Part shown: positions 16,120-24,532 of the stretch, piece by piece
How positions within the stretch are numbered: the stretch's first letter is position 1
Layout of the letters: every line of letters begins with the position of its first letter
NCBI GenBank assembly: GCA_937925845.1
Contig: CALAML010000106.1
Span: 1-34,630 of the forward strand
DNA: 34,630 bases
DNA from: an uncultured Acidimicrobiales bacterium
GTDB lineage: Bacteria > Actinomycetota > Acidimicrobiia > Acidimicrobiales > CALAML01
Reading direction: 5' to 3'
Notes under the pieces: generated by a model
What the model saw: the letters and a program-made list of their open reading frames with translations, nothing else
Databases searched by the model: none
Told to the model about the DNA's origin: nothing
Program-made: the position numbers and the translations under genes

Positions 16120-16581
16120 TCAGGTCAGCGGCAGGGTGCCGGCGCTGAAGCGCACCCCCCAGACCACCACCATGGCCACGATGTCGAGCATCATGATCGC
16201 CGGGATCCATCGGAACCAGGTGGTCCGGGCCCGCTTGAAGTTCAACGCCAGGGCCAGGCCGCCGAGGATCGCCTGAATAACGAAAAAGATGGCGAGCGGG
16301 TGCATGGCCCAGCTCGCGGCCAGATCGCCTCGCATCAGGCTGGCCACGCCGCGGGTCATGCCGCAGGCGGGACAGGCCACGTCGGTGTGGCGGCGAGAGA
16401 AGCACATCACCGGGCCGTCGTCGGCACCGGTTGCGGGAATGGCGATGAGCGTGGCGGCGACGGCCGCGACCGGAGCAGACCACAACAGTGAACGCGTGTG
16501 GAGTTGGTTCGCCGATACGGGCTGTGGGTGTGGTGTCTGGGTTGGCTGAGTTGGATGAGTTGGGGTCACGGTCGCCATCAT
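16120..16581 (-). CDS. DUF2752 family membrane protein
   Basis: 153 residues. The signature is CPACGMTRG followed by LMRGDLAASWAMHPL, typical of DUF2752 proteins, with three hydrophobic segments (SAPVAAVAATLIAIPATG, LAIFFVIQAILGGLALALNF, WIPAIMMLDIVAMVVVWGV). The N-terminal 30 residues are Thr/Pro/Gln-rich. The start ATG at 16581 overlaps the TGA of the upstream DUF4190-type gene (ATGA); a second Met follows at once. The tight coupling suggests the two membrane proteins are made together. The role of the family is not established. Confidence 0.85.
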   Translation of the reverse strand: MMATVTPTHPTQPTQTPHPQPVSANQLHTRSLLWSAPVAAVAATLIAIPATGADDGPVMCFSRRHTDVACPACGMTRGVASLMRGDLAASWAMHPLAIFFVIQAILGGLALALNFKRARTTWFRWIPAIMMLDIVAMVVVWGVRFSAGTLPLT

Positions 16582-17237
16582 CCGACCGCGAACAGTAGGC
16601 CGATGCCGACGATGCCCAGCACGCAGAGGCCCAGGCCAACGGCACCGACGATACGGGCGATGTTGGCTTGTTGGCGCTTGAGCGGATCGCGCCGACCTTC
16701 ATCGATGGCGACAACCTCCATATGCCCCAGAAAGGCTCCGATACCGCATAGCACGGCTGACACCACGCCGAGCGGTCCGCAGCACAGGACGATGAACAGC
16801 GAGAGGATGCCAACCGCCGAGAGGCCGAGCGCAAGGTCGGCCTGAGAGGCTTCGGCGTAACGTTGGCCAAATCCGAATCCGGCTGCTCCCGGCGCACCGA
16901 AGCCTCCCGGTGAGAAGGTGCCCGGCGGTGGAGGCGGATAGGCCCCCGGTGCTTGGCCATACTGTCCGGGCGATCCACCTGGGGTGCCGGGCGGCGGGAA
17001 CTGTCCCGGCGCTGGCCCCGGGCCTGGAGCTCCAGGCGGTGGGGCCGGTTGTTGAAACGGTTGAGGGGTTTCGGGCGGGGGCTGGCCGCCGGGCGCGGTG
17101 CCCCAGGGGCTAGCCGGTGGTGTTTGTCCGGGCTGCCCGGGAGGTGCTTGTTCGGGCGGCGGGTTCACCGGACCGGATGGTTCTCCCCATGGGCTCGGAG
17201 CTTCGTCACCGTTCGCAGGGTTGTTCTCGTCCACCAT
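16578..17237 (-). CDS. Pro-rich DUF4190-type membrane protein
   Basis: 219 residues from ATG 17237, with a GAGGAG site about nine bases upstream; the longer open frame to 17555 overlaps the region before the divergent MoxR gene and looks non-coding. Residues 1-125 are extremely rich in Pro, Gly and Gln. The C-terminal part has two hydrophobic segments (LALGLSAVGILSLFIVLCCGPLGVV and IVGAVGLGLCVLGIVGIGLLF) separated by a short charged loop, the layout of DUF4190 proteins in actinobacteria. It is coupled to the DUF2752 gene by a 4-base overlap. Function unknown; likely an envelope protein. Confidence 0.8.
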   Translation of the reverse strand: MVDENNPANGDEAPSPWGEPSGPVNPPPEQAPPGQPGQTPPASPWGTAPGGQPPPETPQPFQQPAPPPGAPGPGPAPGQFPPPGTPGGSPGQYGQAPGAYPPPPPGTFSPGGFGAPGAAGFGFGQRYAEASQADLALGLSAVGILSLFIVLCCGPLGVVSAVLCGIGAFLGHMEVVAIDEGRRDPLKRQQANIARIVGAVGLGLCVLGIVGIGLLFAVG

Positions 17238-17453
17238 TGCCAGCGACTCCTCTGTGTCGAATGTTGCCGGTAAGTATCTGTCGGTCGTTCTTTGCCTTTG
17301 GCCAGCCGAACCGTACCAGCCCGTATGGTCTCCCTCTGGCCGTGGCGTGCAGCACCTGGCCGCCTCGGACGGTTGTCGGATGCGGGTTCGGTGTCGGGCG
17401 CGCGTCCCTGGCCGAATCCCGATAACAATGAGAGGGACTGCGATGGGAGTGTT

Positions 17454-18356
17454 GTGGCGTTTGATCGAGCGTTGATTGATCGGGTGGTTGACGATGTAGT
17501 GGGTCGTCGGCGCGAGGTGGAGTTGGTGGTGGCCGGGTTGGCCGCATCGCGCCACGTGCTTTTTGAGGGGCCGCCGGGCACGGGTAAGTCGACGCTGTTA
17601 CGGGCGCTGGCCGACCATGGCGGGCTTGAACTGTTCTTCGTGGAGGGCAATGCCGAGCTCACCCCGGCTCGGCTGGCCGGCCATTTTGATCCGGCGCTCG
17701 TGTTGAGCAAGGGCTATGAGCCCGAGGTGTTTGTGGACGGTCCGCTGGTGGCCGCACTGCGGGCCGGTGCCCTGCTCTACATCGAAGAGATCAATCGGGT
17801 TCCGGAAGAGACGCTGAACCTGTTGGTGACGGTGATGTCGGAGGGGGAGCTGACCGTTCCTCGTTTGGGGCGCATCCCGGCGGCCGAGGGCTTTGCCATG
17901 GTTGCCGCCATGAACCCGTTCGACGCCGTTGGTACCGCTCGTATTTCTGGCGCCATCTACGACCGGGTGTGTCGGGTCTCGGTGGGATACCAGGACCAGG
18001 CTCACGAGGAGGCGATCGTGGTGCGTGAGGCGCCAGCTGCCGACGGCGCCTTGATTGCCCGGGCCGTCCGGGTGGTGCGGGCCAGTCGGGAGCATTCTGA
18101 TATCCGGATCGGCTCATCGGTGCGCGGCGCCATCGACCTGGTGTTGTTGCATCAGGAGTTAGCCAAGTTGCGCGATCCCGGTGAGGTTGATCTGGTTGGC
18201 GTCGATGCTGCCCGAACCGCCCTCAGTGGGCGGATCCGGCTACGGGAGAGTTGTTCCCGAAGCCCGGAGGAAGTCGTCGACGAGCTCTGGGCGGCTGCCG
18301 GTGAGTCGCCGGCCGATGGCGGTGACGGCGAGGGCGGCGACCCGGGAAAAGCATAA
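17454..18356 (+). CDS. MoxR-family AAA+ ATPase
   Basis: 300 residues from GTG 17454, with GGGAG four bases before it; the open frame extends to 17292 but the added part is not family-like. Walker A is GPPGTGKST (about 39-47), Walker B is LLYIEEINR (107-115), and sensor-like AAMNPFD follows. MoxR ATPases act as chaperone-like machines with a VWA-domain partner, often to insert metals or activate enzyme complexes. The partner gene lies 38 bases downstream. The pair resembles CoxD/CoxE-type and other MoxR-VWA sets, but no target enzyme is obvious nearby. The last 20 residues are Gly/Asp-rich. Confidence 0.88.
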   Translation: MAFDRALIDRVVDDVVGRRREVELVVAGLAASRHVLFEGPPGTGKSTLLRALADHGGLELFFVEGNAELTPARLAGHFDPALVLSKGYEPEVFVDGPLVAALRAGALLYIEEINRVPEETLNLLVTVMSEGELTVPRLGRIPAAEGFAMVAAMNPFDAVGTARISGAIYDRVCRVSVGYQDQAHEEAIVVREAPAADGALIARAVRVVRASREHSDIRIGSSVRGAIDLVLLHQELAKLRDPGEVDLVGVDAARTALSGRIRLRESCSRSPEEVVDELWAAAGESPADGGDGEGGDPGKA

Positions 18357-18394
18357 GCCCTCCCGGCGGGGGCGGTCCCGACGACTCGGACAAA

Positions 18395-19315
18395 GTGCTG
18401 GAGGGCGACGACGCCCGCGAGCAACTCGACGAGGAGCAGCGGCGCACGAACTCCCGTCGCGAGTTGAGCCGCAACGATTCGTTCGAGGACATTTCGCCAG
18501 AGGTGGGCGAGTTGGATCCGGCTGCGGTCGAGGAGGCGTTGTCGGAAGACGCCGACGACACCCTCAGCCTTCTCGCTGACCTGACCGGCGCCACCGACGT
18601 GAAGTTGCGGGAGCTGGCTCGGGATCTGGCCGGGCGCATCGTGGTCGATCTGGCCCGGACTGGTAAGCCCCGGGTTCGGGGTGTCGGCCGGCTGGCGTCG
18701 ATGCCGATGGACGACGGTGGTGGAGATCTCGACCTCGACGCCAGCATCGAAGCGATCGGCTTGGCCCGCGCCACCGGTGGCGCCCCGCCCCTCGATGAGC
18801 TGGTGGCTCGAACCTGGACTCGACCGGGACTGGCCCTGTGTCTACTGATCGATCGAAGCGGGTCGATGACCGGTGCTCGCCTGGCCGCCGCCGCAGTGGC
18901 TGTGGCCGCAGCTTCGGAGCGGGCGCCACAGGATCATGCGGTGGTGGCCTTTTCCGATCAGGCGGTGGTGGTGAAGGGCCGCACCGAGCGGCGGGATCGT
19001 GAAGCGGTGATCAACGACGTGTTTCGTCTTCGGGGCTTCGGTCCCACCGACCTGTCGTTGGCGTTGCGGGTAGCGGCCGAACAACTGGCCGACTCCCGGG
19101 CCGGACGCAAGCGGGTCATCCTGTTCTCCGACTGTCGGCCCACCGCTGGCACCGCTCCGGAGGAGGCGAGAGATCTCATCGAGGATCTGCACATCGTGGC
19201 TCCGTCCGACGACTGCGAGGACGCCCGCATCTTTGCCGATGCGGTAGGAGCCCGGTTTGCCGAGCTGTCGGGCCCAAGCGCGGTGCCCGAGGTGTTTCAG
19301 CAACTGCTCGATTGA
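18395..19315 (+). CDS. VWA-domain protein, partner of MoxR ATPase
   Basis: 306 residues from GTG 18395; a stop in this frame a little upstream leaves this as the first usual start. The C-terminal half is a von Willebrand A domain with an intact MIDAS: D153-R-S155-G-S157 in LLIDRSGSM, Thr218 in GPTDLS, and Asp246 in LFSDCRP. The N-terminal 130 residues are charged and helical. It directly follows the MoxR ATPase and is surely its partner; metal-dependent binding of the pair's client is the expected role. No signal peptide or membrane segment, so it is cytoplasmic. The next gene, the cyclase-ATPase, starts 239 bases later. Confidence 0.85.
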   Translation: MLEGDDAREQLDEEQRRTNSRRELSRNDSFEDISPEVGELDPAAVEEALSEDADDTLSLLADLTGATDVKLRELARDLAGRIVVDLARTGKPRVRGVGRLASMPMDDGGGDLDLDASIEAIGLARATGGAPPLDELVARTWTRPGLALCLLIDRSGSMTGARLAAAAVAVAAASERAPQDHAVVAFSDQAVVVKGRTERRDREAVINDVFRLRGFGPTDLSLALRVAAEQLADSRAGRKRVILFSDCRPTAGTAPEEARDLIEDLHIVAPSDDCEDARIFADAVGARFAELSGPSAVPEVFQQLLD

Positions 19316-19554
19316 GGCCCGGTGGCGTGCCTTTGTGCATTGAGCGGCTGAGAGCCCTGCACCGGCATCTGCGCCTGCTCCATCTGGGCTGGCGAAACCG
19401 GAACGCGACACCCATTTAGCAGGGTGCTGAAGAATGCCGGTGCGCAGGTGGGTCGAACTATCGCGGGCGGTCCTTTTCGGTGTCCTGATAGCATCGATCC
19501 GGAGCGGTCGAAGCCGAAGGGCCGCTCGAGTAACGCAAGTGGGAGAGCATCAGG
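19316..19554 (+). other. 239-bp leader before the cyclase-ATPase gene
   Basis: No gene is recognised here. GCACCGGCAT (19359-19368) and ATGCCGGTGC (19434-19443) are perfect inverted copies separated by 65 bases, so the leader RNA could fold on itself. GGGAG at 19541-19545 precedes the TTG start of the next gene. Confidence 0.35.
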
Positions 19555-22500
19555 TTGGTTCATCCAGCCACTAGCCGATCCACCGCGGCTGAGCCCGCGG
19601 TGCTCAGGAGTGTCACCGATCGATCGGCCGCGCTCGCCGCTGATGGGGTCGAGCGCGCCTTCCTGATGGCCGATATCGCTGGTTCATCCAAACTGTGGAA
19701 TCGGCACCCCGAGCGAATGTCGGCCGCCTTGGCTGATCATGATCGGTTGGCTCACAATGCGGTCGCGGCGATGGACGGTGACCTCTTCAAACACACGGGC
19801 GACGGGTTTATCGCCGCCTTTGCTAACGCTGAGGCGGCGCTGCGCAGTGCCGTTGCGTATCAGCATGAGCTGGCGATGCATCGGTGGCCCGACGAGGTGG
19901 CGCTTCGGTCACGAGTGCTGGTTCATGTCGGGCCCGCCGAACAGCGCGGTGGTGACTGGTTCGGCTCCACGATCAACCACTTGGCTCGCCTCACCGACCT
20001 GGTTGAACCAACTCATGTTGTGGTGAGCGAAACCGCTCATGCCCAGGTGTCTGACCCCTTTGTGGCCAACCTCTTCTCGCCGTTGGGTGAGTTCTCGGTA
20101 CGTGACCTCAGCGAGCCGATGGCGCTGTTTGCCGTTACGACCCCGGGATCCACCGGCCCGGCTCTCACGCTGAGTTCGGGCCAAGGGCTGCCCCAGCCTC
20201 ACCATGGGATTGTCGGTCGTGGCGATGACGTCGAGACGGTCCTTGGTCTTCTCGGTGCCGGTTCCGGCGGTGCGGGTGGCGCGTCGGTAACGTCGATCGT
20301 TGGTTTCGGCGGCATGGGTAAGACCCGGCTGGCCATCGAGGTGGCTCGCCGGTGGTCTTCAACAACCGGAGGCATGGTTCGGTTTGCTGATCTGGCTGCC
20401 ATCGCCGATCCGGTCGAGGCCATCGGGGTTGCCGTCGGCTTGAGTCCGGCCGCCTTTACCGCCGGGGCCTCGGTGTGGGAGGCCATGGCCAAGCATCTCG
20501 GGTCCCAGCCGACGTTGTTGGTGCTCGACAACTGTGAGCACGTGATCGATGCCGCCGCGGAGGCGGTGGACGACATGCTGGCTTCGGTGCCGGGTCTCCA
20601 CGTTCTGGCCACGTCGCGGGAGCCGCTTGAGCTCGAGGGCGAAGCGGTCCATCGGCTGGCTCCGCTCTCGGAGGACTCTGCCGCTGAGCTTCTTGCGGCT
20701 CGGGCCGAGTTGGCTGGGGTGCGGGCCAGCGCCGCGTTCGATCGGGAGGTGATGAACCGTTTGTGTCGGGCCGTCGAGGGGTTGCCGCTGGGGATCGAGT
20801 TGGTGGTCGCTCGGCTGGCAGTGATGGAACCGTCGGAGTTGGCCGATGCCCTCGAGCGCGATCTGGGAGCGCTACGCCGCCGTCGCCGGGCCAAACGTGG
20901 TCGGGTTCGCGCCCGGACCGGTGCCGATCAAGGATCCGCGTCCCAGGCCGATGACGACACCGGTGGCCGCCACGCCACCATGGCTTCGCTCGTGCAGTGG
21001 AGCTTCGATCTTCTCAGCCCGGCCGAAAAGGCGCTGTTGCTGCGGTTGTCGCAGCTGCCAGCACCGTGGACCCGCATAACCGCAATCGACATCGGGCGGG
21101 GGTTGACCGGAGACGAGTTCGATGACGCCCTGACCGAGGACGAAGCGGCGGAGATGGTTGAGGGCGTTCTGGACGAGTTGGTGGCCAAGTCTTTGGTTTC
21201 GCCCAGCGGGGCTGGTTTGTTGCGCATGCTGGAGTCGGTTCGTCAGTTTTGTGCCGCCGCCCTCGTCGAAGACCCCGACGCTGCGGCTGAGGCCGACCAT
21301 GCGCTGGTGGACTGGGCGTTGGCGTTTGCTCCCGAGGTGCTCAACGGCACCAGGTTGGCCTTCGATACCCAGCAGACCCGCCGCTTCAGCGACCAGGCAT
21401 CGAACCTGCGGGAGGCGTTGGCCGCCGCTGGTCGGGTGGAGCGGGTCAACGATCGGGCTCGGGTGCTTAGCGGGTTGTGGCCTCTCGCCGTCGATGCTCG
21501 CGCTCGCACCTGGTTCGACGCCGAGGTAACGACCTGTTTGGACACAACCACCGAAACCGGGTTGCGGGAGATTCTGATCCGCCTTGGTCTTCAGGGGCTG
21601 CTCGGCGAGTACGTGAACCTTGAGCGCAACGAGATGTTGACCGGGCTTCTCGCCGAGGTCGATCCGGATCGGACTGCCCCAACATGGGCCATCGTCGACT
21701 CCACCAACGCCCTTCGCGAGGCGCTGGTGGCTCGGGTGTTTGGCACCGAGTACGAGTCGTCTCGCGCCGCGCTGCGGGACGCAGTGGATTCGGCCCGAGC
21801 CAGTGAGCATTGGATCGACACCGCAATCGCCGAGTTGTTTCTGTCGTATTCCTATCTGCTCAACGATGGAGCCGAGGAGGCTGTTCGTTGGGCCGAGGCC
21901 AGCGCTGCAAGCGCTCGGCGGTGCAACTTTGCTCCGCTGGCCGCCCTGGCCGATGCCACCGCAGGGGTGGGTTTGGTGTTCAGCGGTGATTCGGTGGCGG
22001 CGAGGGCGGCGGTCGACTCATCGGTGTTGTTGGTCGGCGATGCCCGATGGAGCGTGTCGGTGTACGTCGCCGATGCTCTGTTGACTCTCGGGGTACTTGA
22101 CGGGTCGACAGGCGCCAACACGCACCCTGGCTCATCTCCTGGCGATGCTCGTCCCGGGGCCCAGCCGGAGCCCACCTCGGATACTGATGCGCTCTCTGGT
22201 GTTGATGCTGGTGCTGGTGCCGATACCGATGCTGGTGCTCGTGCCAATAGCGGTACTGGTGCTGGTACCGATACCGATACCGATGCTGATGCTGATGCCG
22301 ATGCCGATGCCGATGCTGATACCGGTACTGATGCTGATACCGATACCGGTAGTGGTGCCGATACTGATTCCGATGCTGTGGCTCGGGATGCTCGGGTGAA
22401 TGAGGTGGTGGCTCTGGCTCTTGAGGAGTCGAGCCCGTTTGTGCGCTTCGATGGGGTTGTGCTGGTGGCTGCGGCCGAGTTGGCGGCGGGCCGCCCGGAT

Positions 22501-22698
22501 CGCACCCGCGAGGTGTTGGAGTTGGTGAGCGTGCCCCGCACGCCGATGACCATGGCCGCCCTGATGAACATTGCCGACCAGGTCGAGTTCGATCTTGGTG
22601 TCGATCGATTTGTTGAGACGTTTGATCCCGAGAAGTTCAGCGCTCGCGGCGAACGGGCCGCCGCCTATCTCACCGACTGGCTGGCCGCGAGAGGGTAA
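19555..22698 (+). CDS. Class III nucleotide cyclase fused to STAND/NB-ARC-type ATPase
   Basis: 1047 residues from TTG 19555 (GGGAG nine bases upstream; an in-frame GTG lies 15 codons in). Residues 34-165 form a class III adenylate/guanylate cyclase domain with both metal-binding Asp (D40 in MADIAGS, D83 in TGDGF), Lys79 and the Asn141/Arg145 pair, so it is probably active. A STAND-type ATPase follows: Walker A GFGGMGKT (250-257), Walker B LLVLDNCEHV (321-330). A helical repeat-like region then runs to the end. Actinobacterial relatives often end in a LuxR helix-turn-helix; I see none here. Residues about 881-942 are a nearly pure Asp/Ala/Thr/Gly repeat encoded by hexanucleotide DNA repeats. 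A cAMP-producing signalling sensor is the likely role; the input is unknown. Confidence 0.88.
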   Translation: MVHPATSRSTAAEPAVLRSVTDRSAALAADGVERAFLMADIAGSSKLWNRHPERMSAALADHDRLAHNAVAAMDGDLFKHTGDGFIAAFANAEAALRSAVAYQHELAMHRWPDEVALRSRVLVHVGPAEQRGGDWFGSTINHLARLTDLVEPTHVVVSETAHAQVSDPFVANLFSPLGEFSVRDLSEPMALFAVTTPGSTGPALTLSSGQGLPQPHHGIVGRGDDVETVLGLLGAGSGGAGGASVTSIVGFGGMGKTRLAIEVARRWSSTTGGMVRFADLAAIADPVEAIGVAVGLSPAAFTAGASVWEAMAKHLGSQPTLLVLDNCEHVIDAAAEAVDDMLASVPGLHVLATSREPLELEGEAVHRLAPLSEDSAAELLAARAELAGVRASAAFDREVMNRLCRAVEGLPLGIELVVARLAVMEPSELADALERDLGALRRRRRAKRGRVRARTGADQGSASQADDDTGGRHATMASLVQWSFDLLSPAEKALLLRLSQLPAPWTRITAIDIGRGLTGDEFDDALTEDEAAEMVEGVLDELVAKSLVSPSGAGLLRMLESVRQFCAAALVEDPDAAAEADHALVDWALAFAPEVLNGTRLAFDTQQTRRFSDQASNLREALAAAGRVERVNDRARVLSGLWPLAVDARARTWFDAEVTTCLDTTTETGLREILIRLGLQGLLGEYVNLERNEMLTGLLAEVDPDRTAPTWAIVDSTNALREALVARVFGTEYESSRAALRDAVDSARASEHWIDTAIAELFLSYSYLLNDGAEEAVRWAEASAASARRCNFAPLAALADATAGVGLVFSGDSVAARAAVDSSVLLVGDARWSVSVYVADALLTLGVLDGSTGANTHPGSSPGDARPGAQPEPTSDTDALSGVDAGAGADTDAGARANSGTGAGTDTDTDADADADADADADTGTDADTDTGSGADTDSDAVARDARVNEVVALALEESSPFVRFDGVVLVAAAELAAGRPDRTREVLELVSVPRTPMTMAALMNIADQVEFDLGVDRFVETFDPEKFSARGERAAAYLTDWLAARG
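22195..22380 (+). repeat. In-frame GATGCT/GATACC hexanucleotide repeat
   Basis: About 30 six-base units (GATGCT, GATGCC, GATACC, GGTGCT and similar) run in frame inside the cyclase-ATPase gene and encode alternating Asp-Ala, Asp-Thr and Gly-Ala/Thr. Such tracts are prone to length change by slippage in steps of two residues. Confidence 0.85.
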
Positions 22699-22756
22699 AG
22701 CTGGCTGGCTGCCTGCTGGCCTGCCTGCGGGCTGGGTCGGGTGCCGGACGCCGGAT

Positions 22757-23923
22757 TTACAGGTTGGCGAAGGGGCCGGTTACCTCGTAGGTGCGGCCCG
22801 GGTTTCGCTGCGACGAGAAGTACATTCGGTTTCCTGCCGGGTTGAACGCCACGCCAGTGAGTTCTGAGTCCGGGGTGTTCACCACCTGGACGATAGGGAA
22901 GGTTTTGGTGCCGGGCTTCACCAGCACGATCTGCATGTCGCCGCCGTCCTCGGCCACAAAGATGCTGCCGGCCTGATTGGCGGTCAGGTTGTCGACACCG
23001 GTGGCGATGGCGTTGGGTGGCCCCATGGCGGTGTTGTCGTCGTACATCACGTTGAGCTGGGGTGGGTTGTGGCGGTAGCGCCAGATGCGGTTGTCGCCCT
23101 TGGTGGCGAAGTAGACGCTGTTGTTGGCATAGACGATGCCTTCGCCGCCGTTGAAGCGCATGGTGCGGGGGAGTTGGTTGCGGGTGGGCACCGTGTTGCC
23201 GCCGGGGTCGGGGACTTTGCGCCACCACAGCCGGCCGCTAGCGGTGAAGGTGAGGACAAAAAGGCTGCCCGCTGACAGGTTGCCCCAGGTGGCAGGTCGG
23301 AAGGCGTAGAACGCGCCGTCGGATCGGTCTTCGGTGAGAAACAGCAGCCGTCGTACCGGGTCGACCGCCACCGCTTCGTGTTGGAAGCGGCCGAGGGCGG
23401 GTCGGAACACGGCGGGTCGGTTGCTGAGGGGGAAGGTCTCAAATACTCGACCGTTGCCCACTTCTTCGCAGCTCAACCAGCTACCCCAGGGGGTGGCCCC
23501 GCCAGCGCAGTTGGCCGTGGAGCCGCCGAGGATGCGCCGGGCCCCAACGATGGCACCGGCGGCGTTGAAGCGGATCAGTGACACCCCGCCTATGCCGCTC
23601 GGGGTGCGTACCTCTGAGTTGGCGACGTAGACCCAGCCCGGGTTAAACCGGGTTTTGAAGCAGGCCCCGCCATCGGGGTCGGCGGGCCAGGTGTAGTTGG
23701 TGTTGCCCACCTTCTGCCCGGTCTGGGCCACGATTCGTGACGTGTAGCCGGGCGGTAGCCGGAGTCCGTTGGCGTTCGGCGGGCCGAGTGGTCCAACCTG
23801 AGCCCCCGCGGGACCAACAAACGCCGTTGGCGCGGCGATCATGGTCGCCGCCGCCGCTCCGAGTTTCAGTACCCGTCGCCGCGACAGTCCGTCTTGTTTT
23901 TTGGGGGAGGCAGAACTCGCCAT
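22757..23923 (-). CDS. Tat-exported PhoX-like protein (DUF839)
   Basis: 388 residues from ATG 23923, with AAGGAA four bases upstream; the frame stays open further out but is not protein-like. A twin-arginine signal is clear: SRRRVLKL at about residues 14-21, a hydrophobic Ala-rich run and cleavage near GPAGAQ. The mature part has the PhoX/DUF839 signature (CAGGATPWGSWLSCEE) and acidic motifs such as FQHEAVAVDP and LTEDRSDG that could bind Ca2+ and Fe in the beta-propeller. PhoX enzymes are periplasmic or extracellular phosphatases; Tat export fits folding with metals in the cytoplasm. At 388 residues it is shorter than classical PhoX, so the exact activity is uncertain. It is divergent from hisE. 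Confidence 0.82.
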   Translation of the reverse strand: MASSASPKKQDGLSRRRVLKLGAAAATMIAAPTAFVGPAGAQVGPLGPPNANGLRLPPGYTSRIVAQTGQKVGNTNYTWPADPDGGACFKTRFNPGWVYVANSEVRTPSGIGGVSLIRFNAAGAIVGARRILGGSTANCAGGATPWGSWLSCEEVGNGRVFETFPLSNRPAVFRPALGRFQHEAVAVDPVRRLLFLTEDRSDGAFYAFRPATWGNLSAGSLFVLTFTASGRLWWRKVPDPGGNTVPTRNQLPRTMRFNGGEGIVYANNSVYFATKGDNRIWRYRHNPPQLNVMYDDNTAMGPPNAIATGVDNLTANQAGSIFVAEDGGDMQIVLVKPGTKTFPIVQVVNTPDSELTGVAFNPAGNRMYFSSQRNPGRTYEVTGPFANL

Positions 23924-24253
23924 GGTTTCCTTTATCGACACCCGCACGCTGGCGCTGACCAAGCAGATCTCCCCGGCGCGTTGGTCCGCCCCTGCCGTGT
24001 CGTCAAAGAGTAGCGAAAAGATCGACCGGGGTGGCCCATGGCTGGTTTGAGCGGCCTCGCCGGGCCACGGCACGGCCATTTCGAGCGGGATTACCGGGCG
24101 CAACGTGGGCTCCGGTCTCGCCCCCCGAACACCAAGGAACTGCGGCGAGAGTCTTGGCGGGTTGTAGGCGTGGCGCTGGCTGATGACGCTGGTGACGGAT
24201 TGCCGTTCACAATTCAGCGGGCTTGGCCGTGTCGTGCCCGTAGGCTTGAGAGC
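23924..24253. other. 330-bp divergent intergenic region
   Basis: This stretch separates the PhoX-like gene (minus) from hisE (plus). An open frame crosses it into hisE, but its translation before the GTG at 24254 is unlike HisE. Only short complementary segments (TGGCCC/GGGCCA around 24035-24067) are seen. Promoters for both genes should lie here, but no clear one was recognised. Confidence 0.4.
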
Positions 24254-24532
24254 GTGATTCTTGATGAACTCGAAACCGTCCTGGTGGAGCGGCGCAACGC
24301 GTCGCCCGAGGACTCTTACACCGCCAAGCTGCTGGCCGACCCGGAGTTGAACCAGCGCAAGATCATGGAAGAGGCCTTTGAGGTCTGTTTGGAGTTGGGT
24401 CGGGCTGAGGTGGCTCATGAGTTGGTGGCCAACGAGGCCGCCGATGTGTTGTATCACCTGATGGTGGGTTTGGTTGGGGCCGGGGTTCCGCTGGCCGACG
24501 TGTTTGCCGTGTTGGAAGAGAGGCGTCGATGA
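24254..24532 (+). CDS. hisE: Phosphoribosyl-ATP pyrophosphatase
   Basis: 92 residues from GTG 24254, the start that gives the typical HisE opening (ILDELETVLVERR). It catalyses the second step of histidine synthesis, hydrolysing phosphoribosyl-ATP to phosphoribosyl-AMP in the cytoplasm. The MazG-like metal-binding motifs are present: KIMEEAFEV (EExxE) and NEAADVLYHL (ExxD), together with the SYTAKLL segment. The stop overlaps the ATG of hisG (ATGA at 24529-24532). The hisE-hisG pairing is usual in actinobacteria. Confidence 0.95.
   Translation: MILDELETVLVERRNASPEDSYTAKLLADPELNQRKIMEEAFEVCLELGRAEVAHELVANEAADVLYHLMVGLVGAGVPLADVFAVLEERRR

Noticed and set aside
22195-22380. Repeat tract considered as a CRISPR-like array
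   Set aside because: Hexanucleotide coding repeat without spacers, in frame inside a gene.
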